Source of the DNA: Bradyrhizobium sp. B097 | GTDB lineage: Bacteria > Pseudomonadota > Alphaproteobacteria > Rhizobiales > Xanthobacteraceae | Direction of reading: 5' to 3' | Assembly: GCF_038957035.1 (NCBI RefSeq) | Contig: NZ_CP152412.1 | Span: 4,460,501-4,524,500 of the forward strand | DNA length: 64,000 bases | In this document: positions 48,090 through 54,080 of the stretch, piece after piece | Position numbering within the stretch: position 1 is the stretch's first letter | Layout of the letters: each line of letters starts with the position of its first letter | The notes under the pieces: generated by a model | The model's database searches: none | Told to the model about the DNA's origin: nothing | Seen by the model: the letters and a program-made list of their open reading frames with translations, nothing else | Translations under genes and position numbers: made by a program

Positions 48090-48503
48090 ATGAAGATTGC
48101 CGTCGAAACGACCGTTGCCGCGCCGATCGCAGATGTCTGGCACGCCTACACCACGCCCGACGACATCAAGCAGTGGAATGCGGCCTCCGACGATTGGCAC
48201 ACCACTGCTGCGACCGTGGACCTGCGCGCCGGTGGCGCATTCTCGTCGCGGATGGAAGCCAAGGACGGCAGCATGGGGTTCGATTTCGCCGGCACTTACA
48301 CCAAGGTCGAGGCGCCCCGGCTGCTCGAATATGCGTTCGGCGACCGCACCGCGCAGGTTGCGTTCACGCCTGAGGCGGGCGGCGTCAAACTGCAGGTCAG
48401 CTTCGACGGCGAGGATACTCATTCGGTCGAGCAGCAGCGCGGCGGCTGGCAGGCGATCCTGGATAGTTTCAAGCGCTACGTCGAGGCAAAGCAGCGGTCC
48501 TGA
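48090..48503 (+). CDS. SRPBCC (AHSA1-like) family protein
   Basis: A 137-aa helix-grip (START-like) protein: MKIAVETTVAAPIADVWHAY, DDIKQWNAASDDWHTTAATV, GGAFSSRMEAKDGSMGFDFA, GTYTKVEAPRLLEYAFGDRT and a C-terminal helix (QQRGGWQAILDSFKRYVEA). This fits the AHSA1/activator-of-Hsp90-like bacterial SRPBCC group, often small ligand-binding proteins. The start at 48090 is chosen over an upstream GTG at 48048. Stands alone. Ligand unknown. Confidence 0.82.
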   Translation: MKIAVETTVAAPIADVWHAYTTPDDIKQWNAASDDWHTTAATVDLRAGGAFSSRMEAKDGSMGFDFAGTYTKVEAPRLLEYAFGDRTAQVAFTPEAGGVKLQVSFDGEDTHSVEQQRGGWQAILDSFKRYVEAKQRS

Positions 48504-48656
48504 TCCGGCCGCTGCCACCAAGCGCAAGCGGATCGACCAGATGCTGGAAGAATTGACAGCCGGCGGGGTCTATATGGGAATGGCACATCGGCCGAGCAAA
48601 CGGGCGAGGTGATCGTTCTCTCGGCGCGGTCGCGATGGTCGTCAGGAGCAAATGCG

Positions 48657-48869
48657 ATGCGTTGTGTCTTGGCACTTGGCCTGTTGGTCATCCTGTGCGT
48701 GTCGGCGAACGCCGCAACACGGCGTCACTCCCACACACGCCAACCCGCAACCGTTCGTTCGCCCGGGGCTGCAACGCCGGCGGCGCGCTTCGCCGTTCCT
48801 GGCTGGAGTGACGAGGCGACGCGGCAATGGCTCGACCGTGCATCGGAAAATGCCGGCCGAGGCGGATAG
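48657..48869 (+). CDS. Exported small hypothetical protein (70 aa)
   Basis: A signal peptide (MRCVLALGLLVILCVSANAA) is followed by a short basic and Ser/Pro-rich region (RRHSHTRQPATVRSPG) and the tail FAVPGWSDEATRQWLDRASE. A purine-rich site (aggagca) lies 7 nt before an ATG in another frame (48652) and 12 nt before this ATG, so this start is uncertain. Function unknown. Confidence 0.5.
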   Translation: MRCVLALGLLVILCVSANAATRRHSHTRQPATVRSPGAATPAARFAVPGWSDEATRQWLDRASENAGRGG

Positions 48870-48891
48870 TGCGGTAGCCCCTGGCGCCAAC

Positions 48892-49188
48892 TCAATCGGC
48901 GTCGTCGTCCTCGGTTCCCCGAGAGTTCGATGCCGAGCGGCCGCCGTATTGCCGGGGAACGCCCGCGGCCTTTCTCGCGCTCACGCCCTCGCTCTCGCGC
49001 AGTTCCTTGCGTGCACGCCGCGCGGTTCGCATCGCGCGCTTGATATTTGAATCGTGCGAATCCTCGTCGAAGAAGAGGACGATCTCGCAGCTCGGGCACT
49101 GACGCGAGTAACCGTTCTGCAGCCGCTTGGCGCGATCACGAAAGACGTTCTTGCAGCGAGTGCAACGGATCTGGACGGAGTCTTCCAT
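48892..49188 (-). CDS. Zinc-ribbon hypothetical protein with highly charged tail
   Basis: A 98-aa protein: MEDSVQIRCTRCKNVFRDRA, NGYSRQCPSCEIVLFFDEDS and then a basic, Arg/Ala/Glu-rich C-terminus (NIKRAMRTARRARKELRESE). Two C-x2-C knuckles (CTRC, CPSC), 19 residues apart, are the typical zinc-ribbon layout; the tail may bind nucleic acid. The ATG at 49188 is preferred over an open-frame start at 49365, whose N-terminus looks like non-coding translation. I do not know a family name. Confidence 0.65.
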   Translation of the reverse strand: MEDSVQIRCTRCKNVFRDRAKRLQNGYSRQCPSCEIVLFFDEDSHDSNIKRAMRTARRARKELRESEGVSARKAAGVPRQYGGRSASNSRGTEDDDAD

Positions 49189-49437
49189 ATCGATCCCAAA
49201 ATGTCGGCGAACAATGAGAACGCTGGCAATCTCTTTGAGGAGGCAATTCCAGATTAGGATATCACGAAGCACGCCGCCCAAGATCGCTGCGAGAATCGGA
49301 ACCTGCAACGTGACGAACCAAATACGTTCGGCATCTCGAGCGCTGTCGGAACTTTGTTCACGCACGGAGAACTACGGAATCGTTTCGTGCGCTGAATGAT
49401 AAAGAACACGGCGCGATTTCAGAGCAGACCGTGGATA

Positions 49438-49478
49438 TCAAAAAAGAAAGGCCTCAGCGCGTGGGCCACGCTGAGGCC
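49438..49478 (-). terminator. Rho-independent terminator, minus strand
   Basis: On the minus strand ggcctcagcg pairs with cgctgaggcc (49450-49459 and 49469-49478 on the plus strand), followed by tttctttttt. It lies 51 nt downstream of the 29-codon ORF at 49530-49619 and about 250 nt upstream of the zinc-ribbon gene, so it should terminate a transcript from around 49650. Confidence 0.85.
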
Positions 49479-49529
49479 AAGTTGACACTTTGGTCGTGAG
49501 GCTCCGTCACCGGCGCCTCGGTTCTTAAC

Positions 49530-49619
49530 CTACATTCGTTTTTCTGCAGCCAAATAGCCCATATGGACCATGATCGTTGGCACAGAACGTGCACTCTTGG
49601 AGCTGTCAGGATTTTGCAT
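49530..49619 (-). CDS. Very short ORF (29 aa) with Shine-Dalgarno and own terminator
   Basis: On the minus strand, aggaagg is followed after 3 nt by ATG. The peptide starts MQNPDSSKSARSVPTIM and ends YLAAEKRM before TAG. A GTG directly before the ATG (49622-49620) is an alternative start. A textbook terminator follows at 49438-49478. The arrangement (SD, 29 codons, terminator, no neighbour in between) is that of an independent small-protein gene. The peptide is not hydrophobic. I know no family; a small-protein search is decisive. Confidence 0.55.
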   Translation of the reverse strand: MQNPDSSKSARSVPTIMVHMGYLAAEKRM

Positions 49620-49713
49620 CACCTTCCTGGGGCTAGGAGCAGCGCCGTCCGCGTATATTTCAAGCGGGCGGCGTTGTGCATTCCGGCAGCCGGTACGCGG
49701 CTTTGATTAGGGA

Positions 49714-50169
49714 TCAGCGATCCACCGGCCGAATTTCCAGGCTCTCGATTTTGACCGGCGGACTAGAGAAAGCATCCTCGTTCAACGGATGCAGCGTGAT
49801 CGGAGTATTCGTGCCGCCGGTGAGGACATTGTCGCCCGCGCCGCTTGCGTGGGTGTAACCGCCGGCGAGTTGGTCGAGCCCGATCCACGGCACTGGCGCC
49901 ATCACCTTCCAGGTCAGTGCGACTTCCTGGTCGCCGATGAAAATGCCGAGGTTGGGAATGGCTGCGACGTAACGACTGTCCGGTGCGCTATCGGCCTGCA
50001 ACACGCAATCGAGATTGGTCACCGGGCCCAGGATGAAACCGGTATCGGGGCCGCCGCGACACGCGAGCGTTCCGGCCTGCACCTGTTGCGCCTCGGCGGT
50101 TGCGATGGGCGTGGCGAGAACGGCCGCGCCCCACACCGCAACGATGACCCAATGACCCGTTGTACGCAT
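49714..50169 (-). CDS. DUF992 family exported protein
   Basis: A 151-aa protein with a signal peptide (MRTTGHWVIVAVWGAAVLAT ... AEA) and a beta-rich domain: GTLACRGGPDTGFILGPVTN, LDCVLQ, LGIFIGDQEVALTWKVMAP and LAGGYTHASGAGDNVLTGGT, ending LHPLNEDAFSSPPVKIESLE. The pattern G.L.C...G.G.....LDC.....YV..I...G.DIG fits DUF992 and its Gly-rich C-terminal segment. Periplasmic, function unknown. The start at 50169 is needed to give the signal peptide; the frame is open further upstream. Confidence 0.8.
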   Translation of the reverse strand: MRTTGHWVIVAVWGAAVLATPIATAEAQQVQAGTLACRGGPDTGFILGPVTNLDCVLQADSAPDSRYVAAIPNLGIFIGDQEVALTWKVMAPVPWIGLDQLAGGYTHASGAGDNVLTGGTNTPITLHPLNEDAFSSPPVKIESLEIRPVDR

Positions 50170-50395
50170 GGCGCTGTACAACGCGAACGGACGCGCAATC
50201 GGTCCACGCTCTCGCGAGCGGCCTTCGTTGGTGGTTAAGAGAACCTTAGAATTGGGGTCGCCAACGAAACTACGCCGCCGGGCTCGAAATGAATTGTCCC
50301 GGCGGCGGTCTGTTTCAACCTGGGCCCGCAATCCCAGTGATGTTCTGTCTGCAAGACCGGCGCCAAGGTTCGAGGACCCCGTATTCATACGGGCG

Positions 50396-50530
50396 TTAGC
50401 GTCTCGCGACAGTCTGGGGTTGGCTGTTGACCTTTTTGTGCCCCGGCGGAGGTCCGACTGTCGCCCAAACCACCGCGGCAATCACCATCGCCGCCAGGAT
50501 GGCGCCGGCCAAGGGCCGATCGTTATCCAT
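50396..50530 (-). CDS. Short single-pass membrane protein (44 aa)
   Basis: MDNDRPLAGAILAAMVIAAV VWATVG-like, giving one transmembrane helix (about residues 7-27), and a basic tail (PPPGHKKVNSQPQTVARR). Its start lies 13 nt after the stop of the 27-codon ORF upstream on the same strand, so the two may form a tiny operon. No family recognised. Too short for ordinary gene callers; the TM pattern and spacing support it. Confidence 0.5.
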   Translation of the reverse strand: MDNDRPLAGAILAAMVIAAVVWATVGPPPGHKKVNSQPQTVARR

Positions 50531-50543
50531 GGTCCGTGCCTGT

Positions 50544-50627
50544 TCAGATATGATGCTCCAGCTTCCGCATCTCCTGCAGGCGTGCCAGGCAGAAATCCCG
50601 ATACAATTCGTTGATGAAATCCCACAT
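50544..50627 (-). CDS. Very short ORF (27 aa) with strong Shine-Dalgarno
   Basis: Read on the minus strand: gagggg lies 7 nt before ATG; the peptide starts MWDFINELYRDF and ends RKLEHHI before TGA. The sequence is amphipathic and helical with Trp, Phe and Tyr spaced along one face. It is followed 13 nt later by the 44-aa membrane ORF. I recall short proteins beginning M-W/F-D/E-F-x-x-E-L-Y-x-D-F-C in Bradyrhizobium, but cannot name a family. Function unknown. Confidence 0.45.
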   Translation of the reverse strand: MWDFINELYRDFCLARLQEMRKLEHHI

Positions 50628-50728
50628 GACCGAATCCCCTCTTGGTCCAATGGCGGGACGCTACCCCGGGTTTGTTTCCGGCCGGCTTCGCGGCTTCCGG
50701 AAAATGGTTTCGCCGAAGGGGAGTGGCA

Positions 50729-50743
50729 TGGCGATCCCGGCAG
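50729..50743 (+). repeat. 15-bp repeat of the tRNA-Arg 3' end (att-like)
   Basis: tggcgatcccggcag is identical to 53715-53729, the 3'-terminal 15 nt of the tRNA-Arg(UCU) gene including its CCA, in the same orientation. The two copies are 2,986 bp apart, with an integrase remnant next to the tRNA copy. This is the expected layout for attL/attR of a tRNA-targeted element. Confidence 0.6.
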
Positions 50744-51045
50744 AAGGGCCAGAACCAAGTCAAGTCAATGGGTTAGGGCGGCTAACAGAACTTAACGGCA
50801 CCTAGCGCGGTCAAAGGACATCCGAGCGCAGTGGCCAACGGGCGAGGGCAGGGAGAGCCCACGGCCGATACTCATACGTGCGCCCCATGACTTTGGGCAC
50901 TTCCGGGCTGTTCAGCCCGTGGATGACATTGGATGGCCAGCGTGGTGGAAAGCGCGGTCCCGGCCACCCCACGACTACCCCATGGCCGGGATCGCGCCCC
51001 CACGATCTTCAGGCCTATCGCGAGCATGGTGCCGCAACGAGGTGC

Positions 51046-51276
51046 ATGGCAATGCCGGATGAACTTCCGATCGTGCGCGCTCCAAAGCTAGCAGCGGATA
51101 TCCTGCGCGACTTGCATGCCGCTGAGGAAGAGTTGGTCGGCAAGGCGGCCGTTCTCACCGACGGCAAGGCCGGCACAATCGATCACGTTTATCTCGACGA
51201 CATGCACGGCCTTCGTTTGTCGATCAGGGGGCACGATGGCAGGTGGCCGGTTTCGACCATCAAATTTATTCTGTGA
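51046..51276 (+). CDS. Hypothetical protein (76 aa)
   Basis: MAMPDELPIVRAPKLAADIL, then EEELVGKAAVLTDGKAGTID HVYLDD-like and MHGLRLSIRGHDGRWPVSTI KFIL at the end. This is a coherent alpha/beta pattern with a beta-hairpin around HGLRLSIRGHDG (PRC-barrel-like at best). A second ATG lies two codons later. It lies inside the proposed att-bounded segment. No family can be stated with confidence. Confidence 0.6.
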   Translation: MAMPDELPIVRAPKLAADILRDLHAAEEELVGKAAVLTDGKAGTIDHVYLDDMHGLRLSIRGHDGRWPVSTIKFIL

Positions 51277-51307
51277 GGGAGAAGAGTTTCCGCCCAGGAG
51301 ATGATCT

Positions 51308-51475
51308 TTGTCGAGAGAGAGACAGTCTAAGGACTCGGCGGACGCTTTTCGACTCTTGTTGGCGTTTCGTAAAATCAAGGATCGGAGTTTAAGACAGGGC
51401 GTCATCGAGGCGATCGAGGCGATGGCGGCGCGAAACCGCGCCGGTCATAATGCGGAAGATGAACAAGAGCGCTGA
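51308..51475 (+). CDS. Short helical protein with TTG start (55 aa)
   Basis: Preceded by aggag 7 nt upstream, the frame starts at TTG 51308: LSRERQSKDSADAFRLLLAF, RKIKDRSLRQGVIEAIEAMA and a tail ending EDEQER. The segment FRLLLAFRKIKDRSLRQGVI resembles a helical motif found at the C-termini of some small regulators, but that is only a resemblance. No ATG alternative exists. It follows the 76-aa ORF by 31 nt and could be in the same transcript. Confidence 0.45.
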   Translation: MSRERQSKDSADAFRLLLAFRKIKDRSLRQGVIEAIEAMAARNRAGHNAEDEQER

Positions 51476-51626
51476 TGTGCTGCCGTCCTAGCGCGTCATG
51501 GTTCAGCCTGAATCCAAACCGCTCTATAATAGGACGCGATCAGGGTCCTACACGTGGCGCCCGTGATCTTCGGGCGGTCTCGGCGACTTCTCGGCCCCCA
51601 GCAAGTCGAGACCCGTCCACCATCAC

Positions 51627-51770
51627 GAAAAAGGCCGCCGGTGACGGCGGCCTCGTCTCATGATGGCGCAGACTCAGCGGGCGATGTTGATCCGCGCACA
51701 ATGCAATTGGCCTGAACCTTCAGAGCGCCAGCCCGACTTACGTCGGGGGCAATTCATTTTTTAAAGAAAT
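51627..51770 (-). ncRNA. Candidate small RNA, minus strand
   Basis: The minus strand between an A-rich patch (aaaaaatgaattg, about 51770-51757) and the terminator at 51633-51652 contains a second hairpin, cccgac-gtaa-gtcggg, with a GNRA-type GUAA tetraloop (about 51731-51746). An alternative is a very short ORF with ATG in aaaaaatg, giving 27 codons before TGA. Boundaries are guesses. The combination of GNRA hairpin and terminator without a gene is the evidence. Confidence 0.35.
51633..51652 (-). terminator. Rho-independent terminator, minus strand
   Basis: ggccgccg (51633-51640) and cggcggcc (51645-51652) with a gtga/tcac loop; on the minus strand the stem is followed by ttttt. It has no annotated minus-strand gene upstream, which is why an RNA is proposed at 51627-51770. 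Confidence 0.75.
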
Positions 51771-51809
51771 TATCGAATTTGTAAGCCAAAACCGACGGAG
51801 GAGAATGCC

Positions 51810-52214
51810 ATGAGATCATCTGGTACTCGACTCGGAATGGTAATGCTCACCGGCGCCGCCCTTGGCGCCCTCGCACTTGAAGGTCTTCACGCACAAGCTC
51901 AGGCCCCGGTCTATTTCGTAGCCGAAATCGACGTGAGCAATCCTGACGCTTATGCTGCCGAATACGCGCCAAAGGCCCAAGCGATCATCAAGGCCGCAGG
52001 CGGCCGTTTCCTGGCCATCGGAGGAGCCGCCGCAGCTGGCGGAAAGGTGACGACATTTGAGGGGGACCCACCCAAGCGTGTGGTCGTGCAAGTGTGGGAT
52101 AGCATGGACAAGCTCAAGGCGTGGCGTGCCAATCCTGAATATCTTGCGATCCGTAAGATCGGCGAAAAATACGCGAAGTTCCGCTCTTACGCGGTCGATA
52201 GCGTGCCACAATAG
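51810..52214 (+). CDS. DUF1330 family exported protein
   Basis: A 134-aa protein with a signal peptide (MRSSGTRLGMVMLTGAALGA ... HAQAQA) followed by a ferredoxin-fold DUF1330 domain: APVYFVAEIDVSNPDAYAAE, KAQAIIKAAGGRFLAIGGAA, VTTFEGDPPKRVVVQVWDSM and KAWRANPEYLAIRKIGEKYA. The core Y.V.E.D...P..Y..Y....I...GG is intact. Preceded by gacggaggaga, a strong Shine-Dalgarno. A bidirectional terminator lies about 30 nt after the stop. It lies inside the att-like interval. Confidence 0.87.
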   Translation: MRSSGTRLGMVMLTGAALGALALEGLHAQAQAPVYFVAEIDVSNPDAYAAEYAPKAQAIIKAAGGRFLAIGGAAAAGGKVTTFEGDPPKRVVVQVWDSMDKLKAWRANPEYLAIRKIGEKYAKFRSYAVDSVPQ

Positions 52215-52219
52215 AGCGC

Positions 52220-52618
52220 TCAGAGCGCCCCTCCATAAAACAAAAAGCCCCGCCACCATGGCGGGGCTTGATTTTTCCCGGTGTGCGGCGGCCTAGGCGG
52301 CGGCTTGCTCGGCCGGCGCCGCCGGGCCTTGATCCGCTCGCTGTCATGCACGGCCATCCTGTTCAGCACCAGATCGCGCTCGCAGCCTTCGCACCGGGCT
52401 ACGCGCCACTTGGCGTCAAGCACGGCCTTAGTGTGTGCTGGTGTCGCGATGATCGAGATCGCCAACTGTTCGGCCTCGTCCGCGAGCGCCTGATGCTCCG
52501 CGCAACGCTCACGGGCGATCGTCTCGCAGAACACTCCAATCCGCGCGAACATGACATCATAGCGCGCGATCATGTCGAGTAGGGCGGCCTCGGAGTTGGT
52601 GGTGGCAGTTTTGATCAT
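52220..52618 (-). CDS. Hypothetical protein with probable frameshifted C-terminus
   Basis: A 132-aa ORF: MIKTATTNSEAALLDMIARY, VFCETIARERCAEHQALADE, KWRVARCEGCERDLVLNRMA, then an aberrant Arg/Pro-rich tail that runs through the terminator at 52242-52276. Restoring one base in the ggg run at 52324-52326 (plus strand) gives a clean ending A-P-A-A-P-A-E-Q-A-A-A and a stop at 52293, just before the terminator. The main part has a CxxC pair (CEGC). No family recognised. A sequencing error or a real indel are both possible. Confidence 0.6.
   Translation of the reverse strand: MIKTATTNSEAALLDMIARYDVMFARIGVFCETIARERCAEHQALADEAEQLAISIIATPAHTKAVLDAKWRVARCEGCERDLVLNRMAVHDSERIKARRRRPSKPPPRPPHTGKNQAPPWWRGFLFYGGAL
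52242..52276. terminator. Bidirectional rho-independent terminator
   Basis: aagccccgcc (52245-52254) and ggcggggctt (52260-52269), followed on the plus strand by gattttt and on the minus strand by tttttg. It serves the DUF1330 gene and, if the frame is restored, the convergent hypothetical gene. Confidence 0.88.
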
Positions 52619-53484
52619 GATTTTCTCCTCTAGGGTTTGACACAACGGCGTTGAGCGGCGCGTGCGCCACCCCTCGATCTCGTCGGCCTCCTTTGAGAAA
52701 ACCCGGGCCTGCGAAACCCGAGTCCATCTGGACCAGGATAGCGTTTCACCAATTTGGCAAACCATCAACTGAAATACAGAAATGCACCGGATTGGTGAAA
52801 TCGCTCGGTAGCGAAACCACGGTGTCCCGGGTGGGTTCTGGAAGGCGCGCCAGCCAGCGAGCCGGCGGCGCCCATGCGTCTATCCTGGTCGGCCGGACAT
52901 CAGGGCGGCGAGCGGAAGGCGTATCACGTGGCTCGCCACCCCTGTGAATAAGCGGGATAAGCGTGTAATTGGCTCCAAAAACTCGGGGAGCGTGAAAGGA
53001 TCGAGCGACACCGCGAATCAAACGAGTGGTCCGCGCGGGCAAATTTTTTCCTTGGGTGATTGAGTCTTGAACACCCCCAAATTTGGAGCCCTTGAACAGC
53101 GCGGTCGAGTCATGATCGGCGCGCTGTTTGGCAAACGCGAGGTCGACTTTTCGAGCAATCAGGAAGCAATCCAATTTTGTGAGCGGCAGCCAGATTTGTG
53201 GAGGAGATTGCTGACGCAGCTCGCCCAGCAGAGTGCCAATCCGCTTTTCCGCAATCTGAGAATGAGATTGATCAGGCCAAATTCGAAACTGCGTCACGAT
53301 CGGACGGTGGCTTTGTTGTACGGGCCCGAATCCCCCTTCTGGTCATGCTCAATGCGATTTTCCGACCACTGCCGGGCTCTCAGAGCGATGAAGTAGCCCC
53401 GCCGACAATTCTTAATTTCATCAACAAGGGGTCTCACAGCTGAGCGCCCCCCCCGGTCACGATCCAGCATAACCGCTGCGATGC
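52619..53484. other. 866-bp stretch without a convincing gene, probably decayed island DNA
   Basis: Both strands contain open frames of 110-180 codons (for example a plus frame around 53067-53396), but they begin at weak starts, lack Shine-Dalgarno sites and have odd composition (many Trp, Cys and Ser), so I do not call them. The stretch lies between the frameshifted gene and the integrase remnant, inside the proposed att-bounded segment, and reads as eroded sequence. Confidence 0.55.
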
Positions 53485-53691
53485 GTGGCGCTTTCCCTCA
53501 CTTCAACAATGATGGCGATCAGCGGTCACGCCACGCTCGCGCAGGTGCAAGTCTATATCGATGAAGTCGAGCAAGAGACCATGGCCGATGCGGCCACGAA
53601 CAAGCTTGCAAACAGCGCCCTGCGAACAGCGCAGGAACAACCAGTGGCTAACGCCACAGGTGCAGTGGCTAACATCGGCGTAAGTGATTGA
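53485..53691 (+). pseudogene. C-terminal remnant of a tyrosine recombinase (integrase)
   Basis: The frame contains MMAISGHATLAQVQVYIDEV followed by EQETMADAATNK. G-H-x-T-L and the nucleophile Tyr in QVQVYID are the last conserved boxes (II/III) of phage-type tyrosine integrases; the preceding catalytic Arg/Lys and N-terminal DNA-binding domains are missing, and the frame begins only a few codons earlier. It ends at TGA 24 nt from the 3' end of tRNA-Arg. The position next to a tRNA 3' end is where such genes sit in integrated elements. Confidence 0.75.
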
Positions 53692-53714
53692 AAAATAAGG
53701 GGACGATTCTGATT

Positions 53715-53791
53715 TGGCGATCCCGGCAGGATTCGAACCTGCAACCCGCGGAGTAGAAATCCGCTACTCTATCCAGTTGAGCTACGGGACC
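53715..53791 (-). tRNA. tRNA-Arg (anticodon UCU)
   Basis: A 77-nt cloverleaf on the minus strand: the acceptor begins ggtcccg and ends cgggatc-g-CCA (CCA encoded), with a D-arm tagctcaactggatagagta, and an anticodon arm gcgga-TTTCTAC-tccgc that places TCT at positions 34-36. The T-arm is gggttgcaggttcgaatcct. The discriminator base is G. It decodes AGA (and by wobble AGG). The 3' end abuts an integrase remnant and is duplicated at 50729. Confidence 0.97.
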
Positions 53792-54080
53792 GTGGCCGCC
53801 TTGTAGCATCCGCAATATGAAAAATCCGCCTTTCCGCCAAGTCTGTCCGAACCGATTTTTGTGGTCGGACGACAAAGGCGAGCAGGGGTCTCGTCCTGCG
53901 TTGGCCAGACCCGCCCGCCGAGCCGGCATGACGCTGCCGCCGGGGCTGGTCGAAGGAATGTCGGCAATGCAATCTGCGACGTTTTCGTCCGTTCATGTCA
54001 GCGCCTTCACTCCGTCACCTTTTCGCGCATTTTTTTGCCCCAACGCGGCGTTCGACCGCGGGGCGTTCAGGAGCTCCATC

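Noticed and set aside
52746..53396. Two overlapping frames of about 110 and 180 codons near the integrase remnant
   Set aside because: They start at weak codons, lack Shine-Dalgarno sites, and have unlikely composition; I left the stretch as decayed DNA.
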